NCBI RefSeq assembly: GCF_018618755.1
Contig: NZ_JACSMR010000003.1
Span: 1-64,000 of the forward strand
Direction: 5' to 3'
DNA from: Exiguobacterium sp. s193
GTDB taxonomy: Bacteria > Bacillota > Bacilli > Exiguobacteriales > Exiguobacteriaceae
DNA length: 64,000 bases
The notes beneath the pieces were generated by a model. That model did no database searches and was not told the DNA's origin. It saw only the letters and a list, made by a program, of their open reading frames with translations. Positions 1-7,833 of the stretch are shown one piece after another. The translations under genes were made by a program, and so were the position numbers. Every line of letters starts with the position of its first letter. Within the stretch, counting starts at the first letter, position 1.

Positions 1-10
1 TCTCCATAAA
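1..10 (-). rRNA. 16S rRNA gene, first bases only (partial)
   Basis: Read on the minus strand the window ends in TTTATGGAGA, which matches the mature 5' end of Bacillota 16S rRNA (TTTAT-GGAGAGTTTGATC). The gene itself would continue beyond the left edge. The preceding leader supports the call. Only ten bases are visible, so the identification rests on this motif and the leader. Confidence 0.75.
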
Positions 11-145
11 GTGTTTGACTTGCTCGTTTTTGTGACTAAAAGTCACGTTGACGAAGCTTGCGCTTCATTCATTGTTTGTATCCGAAGATACGTTTTTTGC
101 CTCATCGTTCAGTTTTCAAAGTTCGTCATCGTTTGTTTTGAAAAA
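11..145 (-). other. 16S rRNA leader / processing region
   Basis: This stretch lies between the last tRNA and the 16S start. On the minus strand it carries CTTTGAAAACTGAACGATG, a phrase typical of Bacillota rRNA leaders and spacers, then a perfect GTGACT-TTT-AGTCAC hairpin (32-46) and the 16S 5' end. It holds no coding sequence. It probably contributes the 5' arm of the 16S processing stem, which cannot be checked without the downstream sequence. Confidence 0.65.
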
Positions 146-222
<77 letters not shown>

Positions 223-241
223 GTCAAAAGCAAACAAAATA

Positions 242-318
242 TGGTGCACCCTGAGAGATTCGAACTCCCGACCCCTTGATTCGTAGTCAAGTACTCTATC
301 CAGCTGAGCTAAGGGTGC
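242..318 (-). tRNA. tRNA-Arg (ACG)
   Basis: 77-nt cloverleaf with acceptor GCACCCT/AGGGTGC, discriminator A and encoded CCA. The anticodon ACG would be modified to ICG and read CGU/CGC/CGA. It is the likely effector of the argS T-box at about 55.8-56.0 kb, whose specifier reads CGC and whose bulge is TGGT. Confidence 0.95.
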
Positions 319-322
319 GATA

Positions 323-408
323 TGGTGCGGTCGAGAGGACTTGAACCTCCACAGTGTTGCCACCACTAGGCCCTCAACCTAGCGCGTCTACCATTCCGCC
401 ACGACCGC
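323..408 (-). tRNA. tRNA-Leu (GAG)
   Basis: 86-nt class II tRNA with a long variable arm, acceptor GCGGTCG/CGACCGC and encoded CCA. The anticodon loop TTGAGGG lies between CTAGG and CCTAG and gives GAG. Confidence 0.95.
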
Positions 409-425
409 AAATATAAAATTTAAAA

Positions 426-501
426 TGGTGTGTCATGCAGGATTCGAACCTGCGACCCTCTGATTAAAAGTCAGATGCTCTACCAACTGAGCTAATGACA
501 C
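426..501 (-). tRNA. tRNA-Lys (TTT)
   Basis: 76-nt cloverleaf. The acceptor is GTGTCAT/ATGACAC, CCA is encoded, and the loop CTTTTAA lies between TCTGA and TCAGA. Confidence 0.95.
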
Positions 502-508
502 GAGAAAA

Positions 509-580
509 CTGGGCTGGAAGGGATCGAACCTTCGCATGCTGGAATCAAAATCCAGTGCCTTACCACTTGGCCACAGCCCA
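509..580 (-). tRNA. tRNA-Gln (TTG), CCA not encoded
   Basis: 72-nt cloverleaf with acceptor TGGGCTG/CAGCCCA, discriminator G and anticodon TTG in loop TTTTGAT. The bases after the discriminator are TTT, so unlike its neighbours this gene needs the CCA-adding enzyme. Confidence 0.93.
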
Positions 581-584
581 AAAA

Positions 585-660
585 TGGCGGTCCTGACGGG
601 ATTCGAACCCGCGATCTCCTGCGTGACAGGCAGGCATGTTAACCGCTACACCACAGGACC
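585..660 (-). tRNA. tRNA-Asp (GTC)
   Basis: 76-nt cloverleaf with acceptor GGTCCTG/CAGGACC, discriminator G, encoded CCA and anticodon GTC in loop CTGTCAC. Confidence 0.95.
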
Positions 661-694
661 ACATTTTTGTTACGTATAAGTATGAAATTAAAAA

Positions 695-770
695 TGGTGG
701 AGGATGACGGGATCGAACCGCCGACCCTCTGCTTGTAAGGCAGATGCTCTCCCAGCTGAGCTAATCCTCC
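695..770 (-). tRNA. tRNA-Val (TAC)
   Basis: 76-nt cloverleaf with acceptor GGAGGAT/ATCCTCC, encoded CCA and anticodon TAC in loop CTTACAA. Confidence 0.95.
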
Positions 771-774
771 ATTA

Positions 775-849
775 TGGTGACCCGTACGGGAATCGAACCC
801 GTGATACCGCCGTGAAAGGGCGGTGTCTTAACCGCTTGACCAACGGGCC
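775..849 (-). tRNA. tRNA-Glu (TTC)
   Basis: 75-nt cloverleaf. The acceptor GGCCCGT pairs with ACGGGTC with one G-T wobble. CCA is encoded and the anticodon TTC lies in loop CTTTCAC. Confidence 0.95.
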
Positions 850-897
850 ATAAGTGTTTAATAATTATTCTCAAGTAACATTTTCACATAAGAGGTC

Positions 898-989
898 TGG
901 CGGAGATGGAGGGATTCGAACCCTCGCACCAGTTTCCCGGCCTACACCCTTAGCAGGGGCGCCCCTTATAGCCACTTGGGTACATCTCC
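898..989 (-). tRNA. tRNA-Ser (GCT)
   Basis: 92-nt class II tRNA with a long variable arm, acceptor GGAGATG/CATCTCC, discriminator G and encoded CCA. The anticodon GCT lies in loop CTGCTAA. Confidence 0.95.
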
Positions 990-997
990 AAAGATAA

Positions 998-1072
998 TGG
1001 CTCCGCAAGTAGGATTTGAACCTACGACCTACCGGTTAACAGCCGGTTGCTCTACCACTGAGCTATTGCGGA
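998..1072 (-). tRNA. tRNA-Asn (GTT)
   Basis: 75-nt cloverleaf with acceptor TCCGCAA/TTGCGGA, encoded CCA and anticodon GTT in loop CTGTTAA. First gene of the array, about 30 nt after the promoter -10 box. Confidence 0.95.
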
Positions 1073-1101
1073 ATGTTGTGTTCGTTTCGGAGCACTTTTA
1101 T

Positions 1102-1130
1102 ATATTAGCAACTTTTTTTCTTGCCGTCAA
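1102..1130 (-). promoter_or_regulatory. promoter of the tRNA array / rRNA operon
   Basis: Minus-strand TTGACG (1125-1130), 17-nt spacer, TAATAT (1102-1107). This is near-consensus sigma-A spacing just upstream of tRNA-Asn. It is the only strong promoter I see ahead of the ten tRNAs and the 16S start, so they are probably one transcript. Confidence 0.85.
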
Positions 1131-1221
1131 TGCTTTTTTAAAAAAGTTTTTAGTAACGATAAGTTGTTTAGTTGCTGTCGTTTTGACGACTTCTATAATT
1201 TATCACGCTCCGAAATGAACG

Positions 1222-1662
1222 TCAACTACTTTTGTAAAAAATCTTTCCGCGACACTTCCCACAGCGATACTTTTCCGGATTCATCTTTCTTTTCCTTCTA
1301 TATAATGTACCGCATTTATGACATTCGTATTGATGTAATTTTTTTTCATCTCCTTCTAGTCTCGGACTGTACCGTAGACCACCATAGCGTAATAACCAGT
1401 CTTTAAAGTCTTGATCTTGGTGGCGGTGTCCACGTCCGGTCAAGTGAAGATGGTAATGGCAAAGTTCATGAATCACGATGCCACGAAAGGTTTTTATGTC
1501 AGTTACATAGCGTCGATTAAAGTCGAGATGATGGTCCGTCAAAAAATAACGACCACCTGTCGTCCGTAGTCTTCCATTAAAAACAGCCTTATGTCTAAAC
1601 GGTAAAGCAAACACGTCGAGCGAAAGCTGCTCGACGTATTGCTGTAATTGTTCGTTCGTCAT
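1222..1662 (-). CDS. SprT-like zinc protein (YdcK type)
   Basis: 146 residues. The metallopeptidase-like motif HELCHYH (about residues 66-72) gives two zinc ligands and a catalytic glutamate. A C-terminal zinc ribbon follows, with CHKC and CGKC pairs in residues 114-139. SprT-like proteins are predicted zinc metallopeptidases; the Bacillus relative (YdcK) has no firm role. The start codon overlaps the tex stop codon as ATGA, so the two are co-transcribed and translationally coupled, as in Bacillus, where ydcI and ydcK are near neighbours. The family call is secure, the function is not. Confidence 0.85.
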   Translation of the reverse strand: MTNEQLQQYVEQLSLDVFALPFRHKAVFNGRLRTTGGRYFLTDHHLDFNRRYVTDIKTFRGIVIHELCHYHLHLTGRGHRHQDQDFKDWLLRYGGLRYSPRLEGDEKKLHQYECHKCGTLYRRKRKMNPEKYRCGKCRGKIFYKSS

Positions 1663-3779
1663 GATGGGCTGACCATCGTTAAACCGATTCTGCCACGTTC
1701 CGGTTCGACACTCGTCACCCAGACCGTCACGATTTCTCCGACGGCAATTACGTCGAGCGGGTGCTTGACGCGTCGTTTACTTAACTTCGAGATGTGAACG
1801 AGGCCACTTTCCTTTACACCGATATCGACAAACGCACCGAAATCAAGCACGTTCCGGACGGTCCCTTGGAACTCCATCCCGACTTGAATCATGTCCAGTG
1901 ATAACACATCTTGTCGTAAAATCGGTTTATCCAGTGCCTCTCGTGGATCGCGTTCCGGACGTTGGAGGGCTTCGATGATATCCCGGAGTGTCGGTTCACC
2001 AATCTCGAGTTGCTCTGCCGTTTCCCTCACCGGAAGTTCAGCTAACTTCGTACGGAGTTCTTCCGTCCCGACGGTCGTCAGCGCTAACTCGAGCTGTTTA
2101 AACAGTTGTTCGACGGTTTTATACTGTTCCGGGTGAATCGGCGTCCGGTCCAGCGGATGCGTCCCTTCAGGAATACGAAGGAAACCGGCTGCCTGCTCAT
2201 AAGCTTTTGCACCGAGACGAGGCACTTTCAACAGCTCTTTTCGTGAAGCAAATGCGCCAAGTTCAGAACGGCGTTCGACGATTTTTTTTGCCGTTGCCTT
2301 CGTGATTCCCGCTACATACCCGAGCAAGGACTCAGACGCCGTATTCACATCGACACCTACTTGGTTCACGACGGTCTCAACGACGAAGTCGAGTGTTTCC
2401 TTCAGCTTCACTTGTGTCACGTCATGTTGGTACTGCCCTACCCCGACAGATTGCGGATCGACTTTAACGAGTTCTGCTAACGGATCCTGCAGACGGCGGG
2501 CGATTGAAATCGCCGATCGTTGTTCGACTTGGAGGTCCGGGAACTCCGTTCGCGCGATTTCTGAAGCCGAGTAAATACTTGCTCCTGCTTCGTCGACGAT
2601 CGTAAAGGCAACTTCTGTATGACCTTTAATCCAGTCCGCTACAAACGATTCGGTTTCACGCGATGCCGTCCCGTTGCCGATCGCAATCAACTCGACCCCA
2701 TATTTTTTCACCAGTTCTGATAATTTAGACCGGGCTTCCTTAGCCTTTTGCTCTGACATCGTGACATAGATGACGCCGACTTCTTTTAATTCCCCCGTCG
2801 GATCAATGACTGCCCACTTACACCCTGTCCGGTAAGCAGGGTCAAGTCCTAACATGACTTTCCCTTTCATCGGTGGTTGCATGTAGAGTTGGCGTAAGTT
2901 TTTGCCGAAGACTTCAATCGCTTGATTCTCTGCTTTTTCTGTCAGCTCATTCCGAATTTCTCGCTCAATCGCTGGGAAGACAGATTTTTTATAGCCTGTT
3001 TTGACTGCTTCTTCAACGATGTGGCGTTTTTGTTCTGCCAATCGGCTAAAAGGACGAAGTAAGTAGGGTAAGACTTGTTGTTCGTCTAACACAACTTTAA
3101 CCGAAACGATTTTTAAGGATTCGGCACGATTGATTGCCAATATTCGGTGTGGAACGATTTGGCGGACCCGCTCGTTGTACTCATAGTACTGGGCAAAGAC
3201 ACGTTTTTCATCGACCGCATCTTTTTTCTGTTTCGTCACGATTTCTGCCGCACGATGTGTCACTTGACGGATATGGTCCCGGACAGTTGCTTGTTCGCCC
3301 CATTCTTCCGCGATGATTGCTTCCGCCCCGGCAACGGCCTCTGTTTCTTCGAGTCCGGCAAATAATTCTTTAAACTTCGTTGTCTCAAATGGCGTTGCCG
3401 ATCGGAGCCAGTCCGCAAGTGGCGCTAGTCCCGCTTCACGTGCAATTTCCGCTTTCGTCCGACGTTTCGGACGGAACGGTAAGTATAAATCTTCAATTTG
3501 TTGTAGTGTCGTCGCTTCGCGCAACGCTTGATTTAATGCCTCTGTCATCACACCCTGCTCTTCAATCTTCCGAAGAACGTCGTCTCGTTTTGTTTCGAGT
3601 TGCGTGATGCTTTTATGTCGATCGAGGATCGCCTTGATTTCGACTTCATCGAGCTCACCAGTCTGTTCTTTACGATAACGTGCGATGAACGGAATCGTTC
3701 CTCCATCTTCCGTCAATTGTAAGACGGCCTTCACTTGCTGGGGTCGTAAATTCAATTCTGTTGCGATTCTCTTCTCCAT
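1659..3779 (-). CDS. tex: Tex family transcription accessory / RNA-binding protein
   Basis: 706 residues from an ATG preceded by GAGGTGAGG; an upstream in-frame start would add 12 residues and lacks such a site. The layout is typical of Tex: helical N-terminal region, YqgF-like RNase H fold in the middle (around LGLDPAYRTGCKWAVID), helix-hairpin-helix segments, then a C-terminal S1 RNA-binding domain beginning near GMEFQGTVRNVLDFGAFVDI. Tex binds nucleic acid and affects transcription and stress tolerance in several bacteria. It lies between sigB and the SprT-like gene on the same strand, with the sigB terminator in between. Confidence 0.93.
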   Translation of the reverse strand: MEKRIATELNLRPQQVKAVLQLTEDGGTIPFIARYRKEQTGELDEVEIKAILDRHKSITQLETKRDDVLRKIEEQGVMTEALNQALREATTLQQIEDLYLPFRPKRRTKAEIAREAGLAPLADWLRSATPFETTKFKELFAGLEETEAVAGAEAIIAEEWGEQATVRDHIRQVTHRAAEIVTKQKKDAVDEKRVFAQYYEYNERVRQIVPHRILAINRAESLKIVSVKVVLDEQQVLPYLLRPFSRLAEQKRHIVEEAVKTGYKKSVFPAIEREIRNELTEKAENQAIEVFGKNLRQLYMQPPMKGKVMLGLDPAYRTGCKWAVIDPTGELKEVGVIYVTMSEQKAKEARSKLSELVKKYGVELIAIGNGTASRETESFVADWIKGHTEVAFTIVDEAGASIYSASEIARTEFPDLQVEQRSAISIARRLQDPLAELVKVDPQSVGVGQYQHDVTQVKLKETLDFVVETVVNQVGVDVNTASESLLGYVAGITKATAKKIVERRSELGAFASRKELLKVPRLGAKAYEQAAGFLRIPEGTHPLDRTPIHPEQYKTVEQLFKQLELALTTVGTEELRTKLAELPVRETAEQLEIGEPTLRDIIEALQRPERDPREALDKPILRQDVLSLDMIQVGMEFQGTVRNVLDFGAFVDIGVKESGLVHISKLSKRRVKHPLDVIAVGEIVTVWVTSVEPERGRIGLTMVSPS

Positions 3780-3821
3780 TTTCCTCACCTCTTCCTCATT
3801 ATACCGAAGAATCAACAGAAA

Positions 3822-3851
3822 AAAAGACTGACGCCATGGCGTCAGTCTTTT
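3822..3851 (-). terminator. terminator of the rsbV-rsbW-sigB operon
   Basis: Perfect 30-bp palindrome centred on CCATGG, followed on the minus strand by a T run. Its first arm contains the last codons and stop of sigB. Confidence 0.85.
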
Positions 3852-4639
3852 GAAAAGATTTCATTCGGTTCTACTTTAATCGCATCACGCAACTTTTGTA
3901 GCGCACGTCGCTGAAGACGTGACACATGCATTTGCGAGATACCAAGCAGTTCACCGGTCTCTTTTTGGCTCATGTTGCGATAATAGGCACACTCAAGAAT
4001 CGAGCGTTCCCGATCCGTCAGTACAGCAAAGGCTTTCTCGAGAATCAATTTTTGATCAATCGAGTCATAGCCGTTTTCCTGGTTACCGACTAAATCAAGT
4101 AACGTGACCGTACTACCTTCTTGGTCCGCTTCAATCGAACTATCGACAGACAAAGCTTGATAACTTTTTCCCATTTCGAGTGTTTCGAGTACTTCTTCCT
4201 CGGACACTTCAAGACGGGCTGCGATTTCGTCGATTCGTGGCGAACGCTGTAACTCGGTCGTCAATTCTTCGACGGCTTTCTTAATCTTCGGACCCAGTTC
4301 TTTGATGCGGCGTGGCACATGGACACTCCATGTTTTATCACGAATGAATCGTTTGATTTCTCCGATGATCGTCGGTACAGCAAACGATTCGAAACTCCGG
4401 CCGAACTCTTTGTCGAAGCGACGGAGCGCAGCAAGTAATCCAATCATCCCGACTTGGACGAGATCGTCATGGATCGGACGTCCACGTGAGAATTTACGGG
4501 CAAGCGCCTCGACGAGATCCGAATAACGGGCGAGTAGCGCGGCATGAACTTCTTCGTCCTGGTCATCTTGTTGATACAGATCAATCAGCCGAAGAACTTC
4601 ATCATCACTGTGATGGCGTTGTTGAGACTTTGCTGGCAC
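3842..4639 (-). CDS. sigB: general stress sigma factor sigma-B
   Basis: 265 residues when started at the GTG at 4639, which follows AGGTGGG at good spacing. An ATG at 4654 would add five residues but has no site of its own. Sigma-70 regions are visible: region 2 around DLVQVGMIGLLAALRRFD, region 3, and the region 4 helix-turn-helix MSQKETGELLGISQMHVSRL near the C terminus. Sigma-B directs the general stress regulon and is held by the anti-sigma factor RsbW. The gene overlaps the end of rsbW, which couples their translation. The stop lies inside the terminator hairpin. Confidence 0.95.
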   Translation of the reverse strand: MPAKSQQRHHSDDEVLRLIDLYQQDDQDEEVHAALLARYSDLVEALARKFSRGRPIHDDLVQVGMIGLLAALRRFDKEFGRSFESFAVPTIIGEIKRFIRDKTWSVHVPRRIKELGPKIKKAVEELTTELQRSPRIDEIAARLEVSEEEVLETLEMGKSYQALSVDSSIEADQEGSTVTLLDLVGNQENGYDSIDQKLILEKAFAVLTDRERSILECAYYRNMSQKETGELLGISQMHVSRLQRRALQKLRDAIKVEPNEIFSKD

Positions 4640-5087
4640 TTTGACCCACCTCATCTCTATTCATATATTTTGTCATATGGACAGTGACGCCGTTTGCTTT
4701 TTCGATCGTGACTTGATCCATCAATGCTTCAATCATCAAGATTCCTAGTCCCCCCTCATGCAGTGAATCTAGGTCATGCGATTCCGTGATCGGTTCGCTT
4801 TGGCGTTTGACATGATCTTTATCAAATGTCACACCATTGTCTTTGACGATGATTTCAAGCCGGTCATCCGGGTAAACGTTACAAGTTAAGCCCATCGATC
4901 CGTCCTGTTCTTCTTCATAAGCATGTTGAACGGCATTCGCACACGCTTCAGAAACAGCGATTTTAATGTCTTCGATGTCATCATACGTGTAGCCCATCCG
5001 ATTTGCGACACCTGAGACCGTCAAGCGTGCGATCGCAACGTATTCTGGTTTTGCAGGTAATGTCATTTCAAGTTGTTCGTTCTTCAT
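4605..5087 (-). CDS. rsbW: anti-sigma-B factor, serine kinase RsbW
   Basis: 160 residues, GHKL ATPase fold. The N box EACANAVQHAY (near residues 48-58), the G1 box around DNGVTFD and the G2 box around EGGLGILMIE are all present. RsbW binds sigma-B and phosphorylates RsbV, and the balance decides whether sigma-B is free. Start ATG overlaps the rsbV stop (ATGA) and follows GAGGTGGG. The 3' end overlaps sigB by about 35 bp. Confidence 0.95.
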   Translation of the reverse strand: MKNEQLEMTLPAKPEYVAIARLTVSGVANRMGYTYDDIEDIKIAVSEACANAVQHAYEEEQDGSMGLTCNVYPDDRLEIIVKDNGVTFDKDHVKRQSEPITESHDLDSLHEGGLGILMIEALMDQVTIEKANGVTVHMTKYMNRDEVGQSASKVSTTPSQ

Positions 5088-5410
5088 TGCGTCCCACCTC
5101 GTACACCACTGTCGATTGTGATGATGCTTGAAAGTCCTGTGATTTCAAAAAGACGGCGAATGCGTTCTGAGACGCCGACGAGTGTAAATGATGTACCGTT
5201 TTTCTTCGATGCTTTAAGTGCTCCGACGAATACACCGAGACCTGTTGAATCCATGTAGTGGATTTCATCCAAGTGAACGACGACGTCATTCGTTTCTACT
5301 GCAGGGACGAGCTCTTGGCGAAGTTTAGGTGCTGTATACGTATCAATCTCTCCTACGATATAGAGATGTGTCTGACCTTCTAATTGTTCTGTTCTAATTG
5401 TTAAATCCAT
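5084..5410 (-). CDS. rsbV: anti-anti-sigma factor RsbV
   Basis: 108 residues from the ATG at 5410, preceded by GAGGAGG; a TTG further upstream overlaps that site and is rejected. STAS domain. The segment YMDSTGLGVFV holds the serine (residue 55) that RsbW phosphorylates, matching Ser56 of Bacillus RsbV. Unphosphorylated RsbV sequesters RsbW and frees sigma-B. It is the first gene of a three-gene rsbV-rsbW-sigB operon. The upstream stressosome genes rsbR, rsbS and rsbT and the phosphatase rsbU seen in Bacillus are absent here. Confidence 0.94.
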   Translation of the reverse strand: MDLTIRTEQLEGQTHLYIVGEIDTYTAPKLRQELVPAVETNDVVVHLDEIHYMDSTGLGVFVGALKASKKNGTSFTLVGVSERIRRLFEITGLSSIITIDSGVRGGTQ

Positions 5411-5512
5411 CTTCAAGTTCCTCCTCAAGGAAATGTGCTATATGATTTTTCTCTATTTCGTCATCATGTTTTAATCAAGTAACTTCCATCTAAAAAAAGT
5501 CACTCAAATATA

Positions 5513-5538
5513 TTTCCCGTATAAAAACATTTCTAAAC
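5513..5538 (-). promoter_or_regulatory. candidate sigma-B promoter of rsbV-rsbW-sigB
   Basis: Minus strand GTTTAG (5533-5538), 14-nt spacer, GGGAAA (5513-5518), about 100 nt upstream of rsbV. This resembles the sigma-B consensus GTTTAA-N13/14-GGGTAT and would give the usual autoregulation. The same pattern recurs before the dehydrogenase at 37216. Confidence 0.55.
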
Positions 5539-5559
5539 CACTTTTTAAAAAATTTAGTC

Positions 5560-5590
5560 AAAAAAAGTCGCATACAAATGTATCGACTCT
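5560..5590 (-). terminator. terminator after ndoA
   Basis: Minus-strand hairpin with arms AGTCGATAC and GTATGCGACT, then seven Ts. It separates the toxin-antitoxin pair from the sigB operon. Confidence 0.8.
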
Positions 5591-5612
5591 TCTCGTTGTT
5601 CTATGTAGGTGC

Positions 5613-5963
5613 CTAAAAATCAATCAAGCCTAGGCTGATTGCGACGGCACTATTCACTTTCATCATCGTGTCAGAATCTAGATGTGTGACTTTATCGGTT
5701 AGACGGCGTTTATCGATTGTACGAACCTGCTCAAGTAGGATGACCGAATCACGTTCTAATCCGTGTCGCTCTCGATATACTTCCACATGGGTCGGTAGTT
5801 TGGCTTTGTCGATCTGTGCCGTGATCGCAGCCACGATGACCGTCGGACTGAATCGGTTACCAATATCATTTTGTAGGACAAGGACAGGACGTACTCCACC
5901 TTGTTCCGATCCGACCACAGGTGACAAATTTGCATAAAACACGTCGCCACGTTTGACTATCAA
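5613..5963 (-). CDS. ndoA: endoribonuclease toxin EndoA (MazF family)
   Basis: 116 residues, the same length as Bacillus EndoA and close to it throughout. MazF toxins are sequence-specific mRNA interferases. The catalytic pair is in place: Arg25 in [12 protein letters not shown] and Thr48 in AAIT. The gene starts 3 nt after the antitoxin stop, the usual antitoxin-first arrangement, and sits between alr and the sigB operon exactly as in Bacillus. It has its own terminator downstream. Confidence 0.95.
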   Translation of the reverse strand: MIVKRGDVFYANLSPVVGSEQGGVRPVLVLQNDIGNRFSPTVIVAAITAQIDKAKLPTHVEVYRERHGLERDSVILLEQVRTIDKRRLTDKVTHLDSDTMMKVNSAVAISLGLIDF

Positions 5964-5966
5964 AGC

Positions 5967-6191
5967 TTACACCCCGCTTACTTGACGTAGGAGCGAGAAC
6001 TCCGCCTCCGTTTCAATCTGGAACATTTCACCAACGATTGATAAATTGATTGCTGCCATTTCTTCGTAACCACGCTTCAATTCCTCACGTAGCTGACGTT
6101 TGCGCTCTTCGGTCGTATGGTTCGACTTCATCCCAATCGTCTCCTTCGCTACATTTCGCTCAACAAATTGCTTCTCCCGTTGTTGGACCAA
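5967..6191 (-). CDS. ndoAI: antitoxin of EndoA (EndoAI/MazE type), short form
   Basis: 74 residues if started at a TTG 10 nt after GGAGG; an ATT two codons upstream is also possible. The C-terminal half (from about REELKRGYEEMAAINL to the end) matches the toxin-neutralising part of EndoAI, including the closing VSG. The roughly 40-residue N-terminal ribbon-helix-helix part of Bacillus EndoAI is not recognisable, and an in-frame stop lies a few codons upstream, so it cannot simply be added. Staphylococcus MazE is also short, so this can still be functional. Confidence 0.8.
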   Translation of the reverse strand: MVQQREKQFVERNVAKETIGMKSNHTTEERKRQLREELKRGYEEMAAINLSIVGEMFQIETEAEFSLLRQVSGV

Positions 6192-6330
6192 GATAATGGC
6201 ACCTCCAGATTCACTGAAACCTTAACGAACGACTCACTTTCTACTTCAATATATCAGTCGAATTCAGAAAATACAATCAAAATTCAAACAAATAACATTT
6301 TTTGGCCATCATATTGATGGTTTTTCTAAA

Positions 6331-7407
6331 TTATTTTCGTGGAACACGTTTTGAAAATTGACAAAGGACTTCATAGTTGATCGTCCCTAACCAATGGGCC
6401 GCCTCGTCGAGTGGTGCTCCCGTTCCAATCAACGTCACTTCCGTCCCCGTTGGATAGGCGCGCGGTAAACGAATCATCAAACGGTCCATGCAGACACGTC
6501 CGACGATTTCGCACGGTTGACCGTCGACGATGAGCGAATATCCTTGAAAGCGCCGTGACCAACCATCGGCGTAACCGATCGGGACTGTTCCAATCCATTC
6601 ATCGGTCGGTGCCGTATATGTCGCCCCGTAACTAATCGTTTGGCCCGGTTCGACAAGTTTCACTTGCATCAACTGGCTCTTTAACGAAAAGGCCGGCTTC
6701 AGGAAATCATAGTACGGAATCATTTCGTCGGACGGCATCGCTCCGTACAATGCAATCCCGATCCGGACGATATTAAACGGATCATCTTGACCTGCTAAAC
6801 GGATTGCAGCAGCAGAATTCGCGGCGTGAATATAGCGGACGTCCGGTACACGTGCGACGAACCGGAGAAAGTCCGTCCGTTGTCGATCGAATAAACGACT
6901 TTCCAGCTCATCCGCTGTCGCGAAGTGCGTGTAAATCCCTTCGAGTTCAATCAGGTCCGTCTCAATTTCCGACAAAATTTCGTCCAGTTCTTCCATCGTT
7001 TGCAAACCAAGACGTCCCATGCCGCTGTCGACTTTGATGTGAATCCGTAACGCATCAATTTCTGTTAAATGCTGTTTCGCTTGTCGCAACCACTCCGCTG
7101 AGAAGACAGGAACGGCGACGTCATAGTTCGAAGCAATCGACACGTGTTCCGGCAATAAGCCTTCAAGCATCAGAATCGGCGCTTGAATCCCGGCTTCGCG
7201 CAGTTCGATGGCCTCTTCTAGAAGGGCGACAGCAAGCATGTCTGCCCCATTTTCTAATGCAACCTCCGCTACCGTGATGGCACCATGTCCATATCCATCT
7301 GCTTTGACGACAGCCATCATCGCTTGATCGCCGAGTCTTGCTTTTATCTCACGTACATTGTGCACAATCGCACTACGGTCAATTTCGATCCAAGTCGGTC
7401 GGTACAT
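6331..7407 (-). CDS. alr: alanine racemase
   Basis: 358 residues from the second of two nearby ATGs (6 nt apart); GAGGG touches the first and is better spaced for this one. A PLP enzyme that interconverts L- and D-alanine for peptidoglycan. The PLP lysine is Lys35 in AVVKADGYGHGA, and the catalytic tyrosine region is ISYGATYTAP in the C-terminal beta domain. It overlaps the 3' end of acpS by about 30 bp, so both are translated from one message, and it is followed by ndoAI-ndoA as in Bacillus. Confidence 0.95.
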   Translation of the reverse strand: MYRPTWIEIDRSAIVHNVREIKARLGDQAMMAVVKADGYGHGAITVAEVALENGADMLAVALLEEAIELREAGIQAPILMLEGLLPEHVSIASNYDVAVPVFSAEWLRQAKQHLTEIDALRIHIKVDSGMGRLGLQTMEELDEILSEIETDLIELEGIYTHFATADELESRLFDRQRTDFLRFVARVPDVRYIHAANSAAAIRLAGQDDPFNIVRIGIALYGAMPSDEMIPYYDFLKPAFSLKSQLMQVKLVEPGQTISYGATYTAPTDEWIGTVPIGYADGWSRRFQGYSLIVDGQPCEIVGRVCMDRLMIRLPRAYPTGTEVTLIGTGAPLDEAAHWLGTINYEVLCQFSKRVPRK

Positions 7408-7765
7408 CTGCATCCCTCTTCTCTAGTAAAACTTGCGCTGCCGCATAATGATCCGAATGCGTAATCGATACATGAATGACACCCTCAAACGGACCAGTCA
7501 TGACAGGGCGCCCTGACGTTTCGTTCAACACTTCAAGATCAAGCCAGGATACTTCCCGTCCGATACCTGTCCCGAATGCCTTGACGAATGCTTCCTTCGC
7601 AGCAAACCGTCCTGCGATATATTCAAGCTGACGTGTACCCTTCAGCGTTTCGTACCGTGCCTGTTCCCGTTCCGTTAAGACCCGCTTCAGCATGCGGGGT
7701 TGTCGTTCGAGTGTCAACCGAACGCGGTCGAGTTCAATCAAGTCAAGACCGATTCCATAAATCAT
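7379..7765 (-). CDS. acpS: holo-[acyl-carrier-protein] synthase
   Basis: 128 residues. Transfers 4'-phosphopantetheine from CoA to acyl carrier protein. The family signatures are present: GIGLDLIELDRV at the N terminus with the Mg-binding Asp8, then the WAAKEA-like segment AGRFAAKEAFVKAFGTG, and a closing HVSITHSDHYAAA. First gene of the acpS-alr unit and divergent from the rhomboid gene, an arrangement also seen in Bacillus (ydcA-acpS). Confidence 0.95.
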   Translation of the reverse strand: MIYGIGLDLIELDRVRLTLERQPRMLKRVLTEREQARYETLKGTRQLEYIAGRFAAKEAFVKAFGTGIGREVSWLDLEVLNETSGRPVMTGPFEGVIHVSITHSDHYAAAQVLLEKRDADVPTDLDRN

Positions 7766-7833
7766 TCCCTACGCCTCCACAGTTCTATTCTTCGCCCACT
7801 TCATATAGAATGAAAGTGAAGCGAGGTGTTGTC

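Noticed and set aside
976..1218. An 80-codon open frame across the tRNA-Asn gene and the promoter
   Set aside because: It runs through a tRNA and a promoter on the other strand and has no ribosome site; chance frame.
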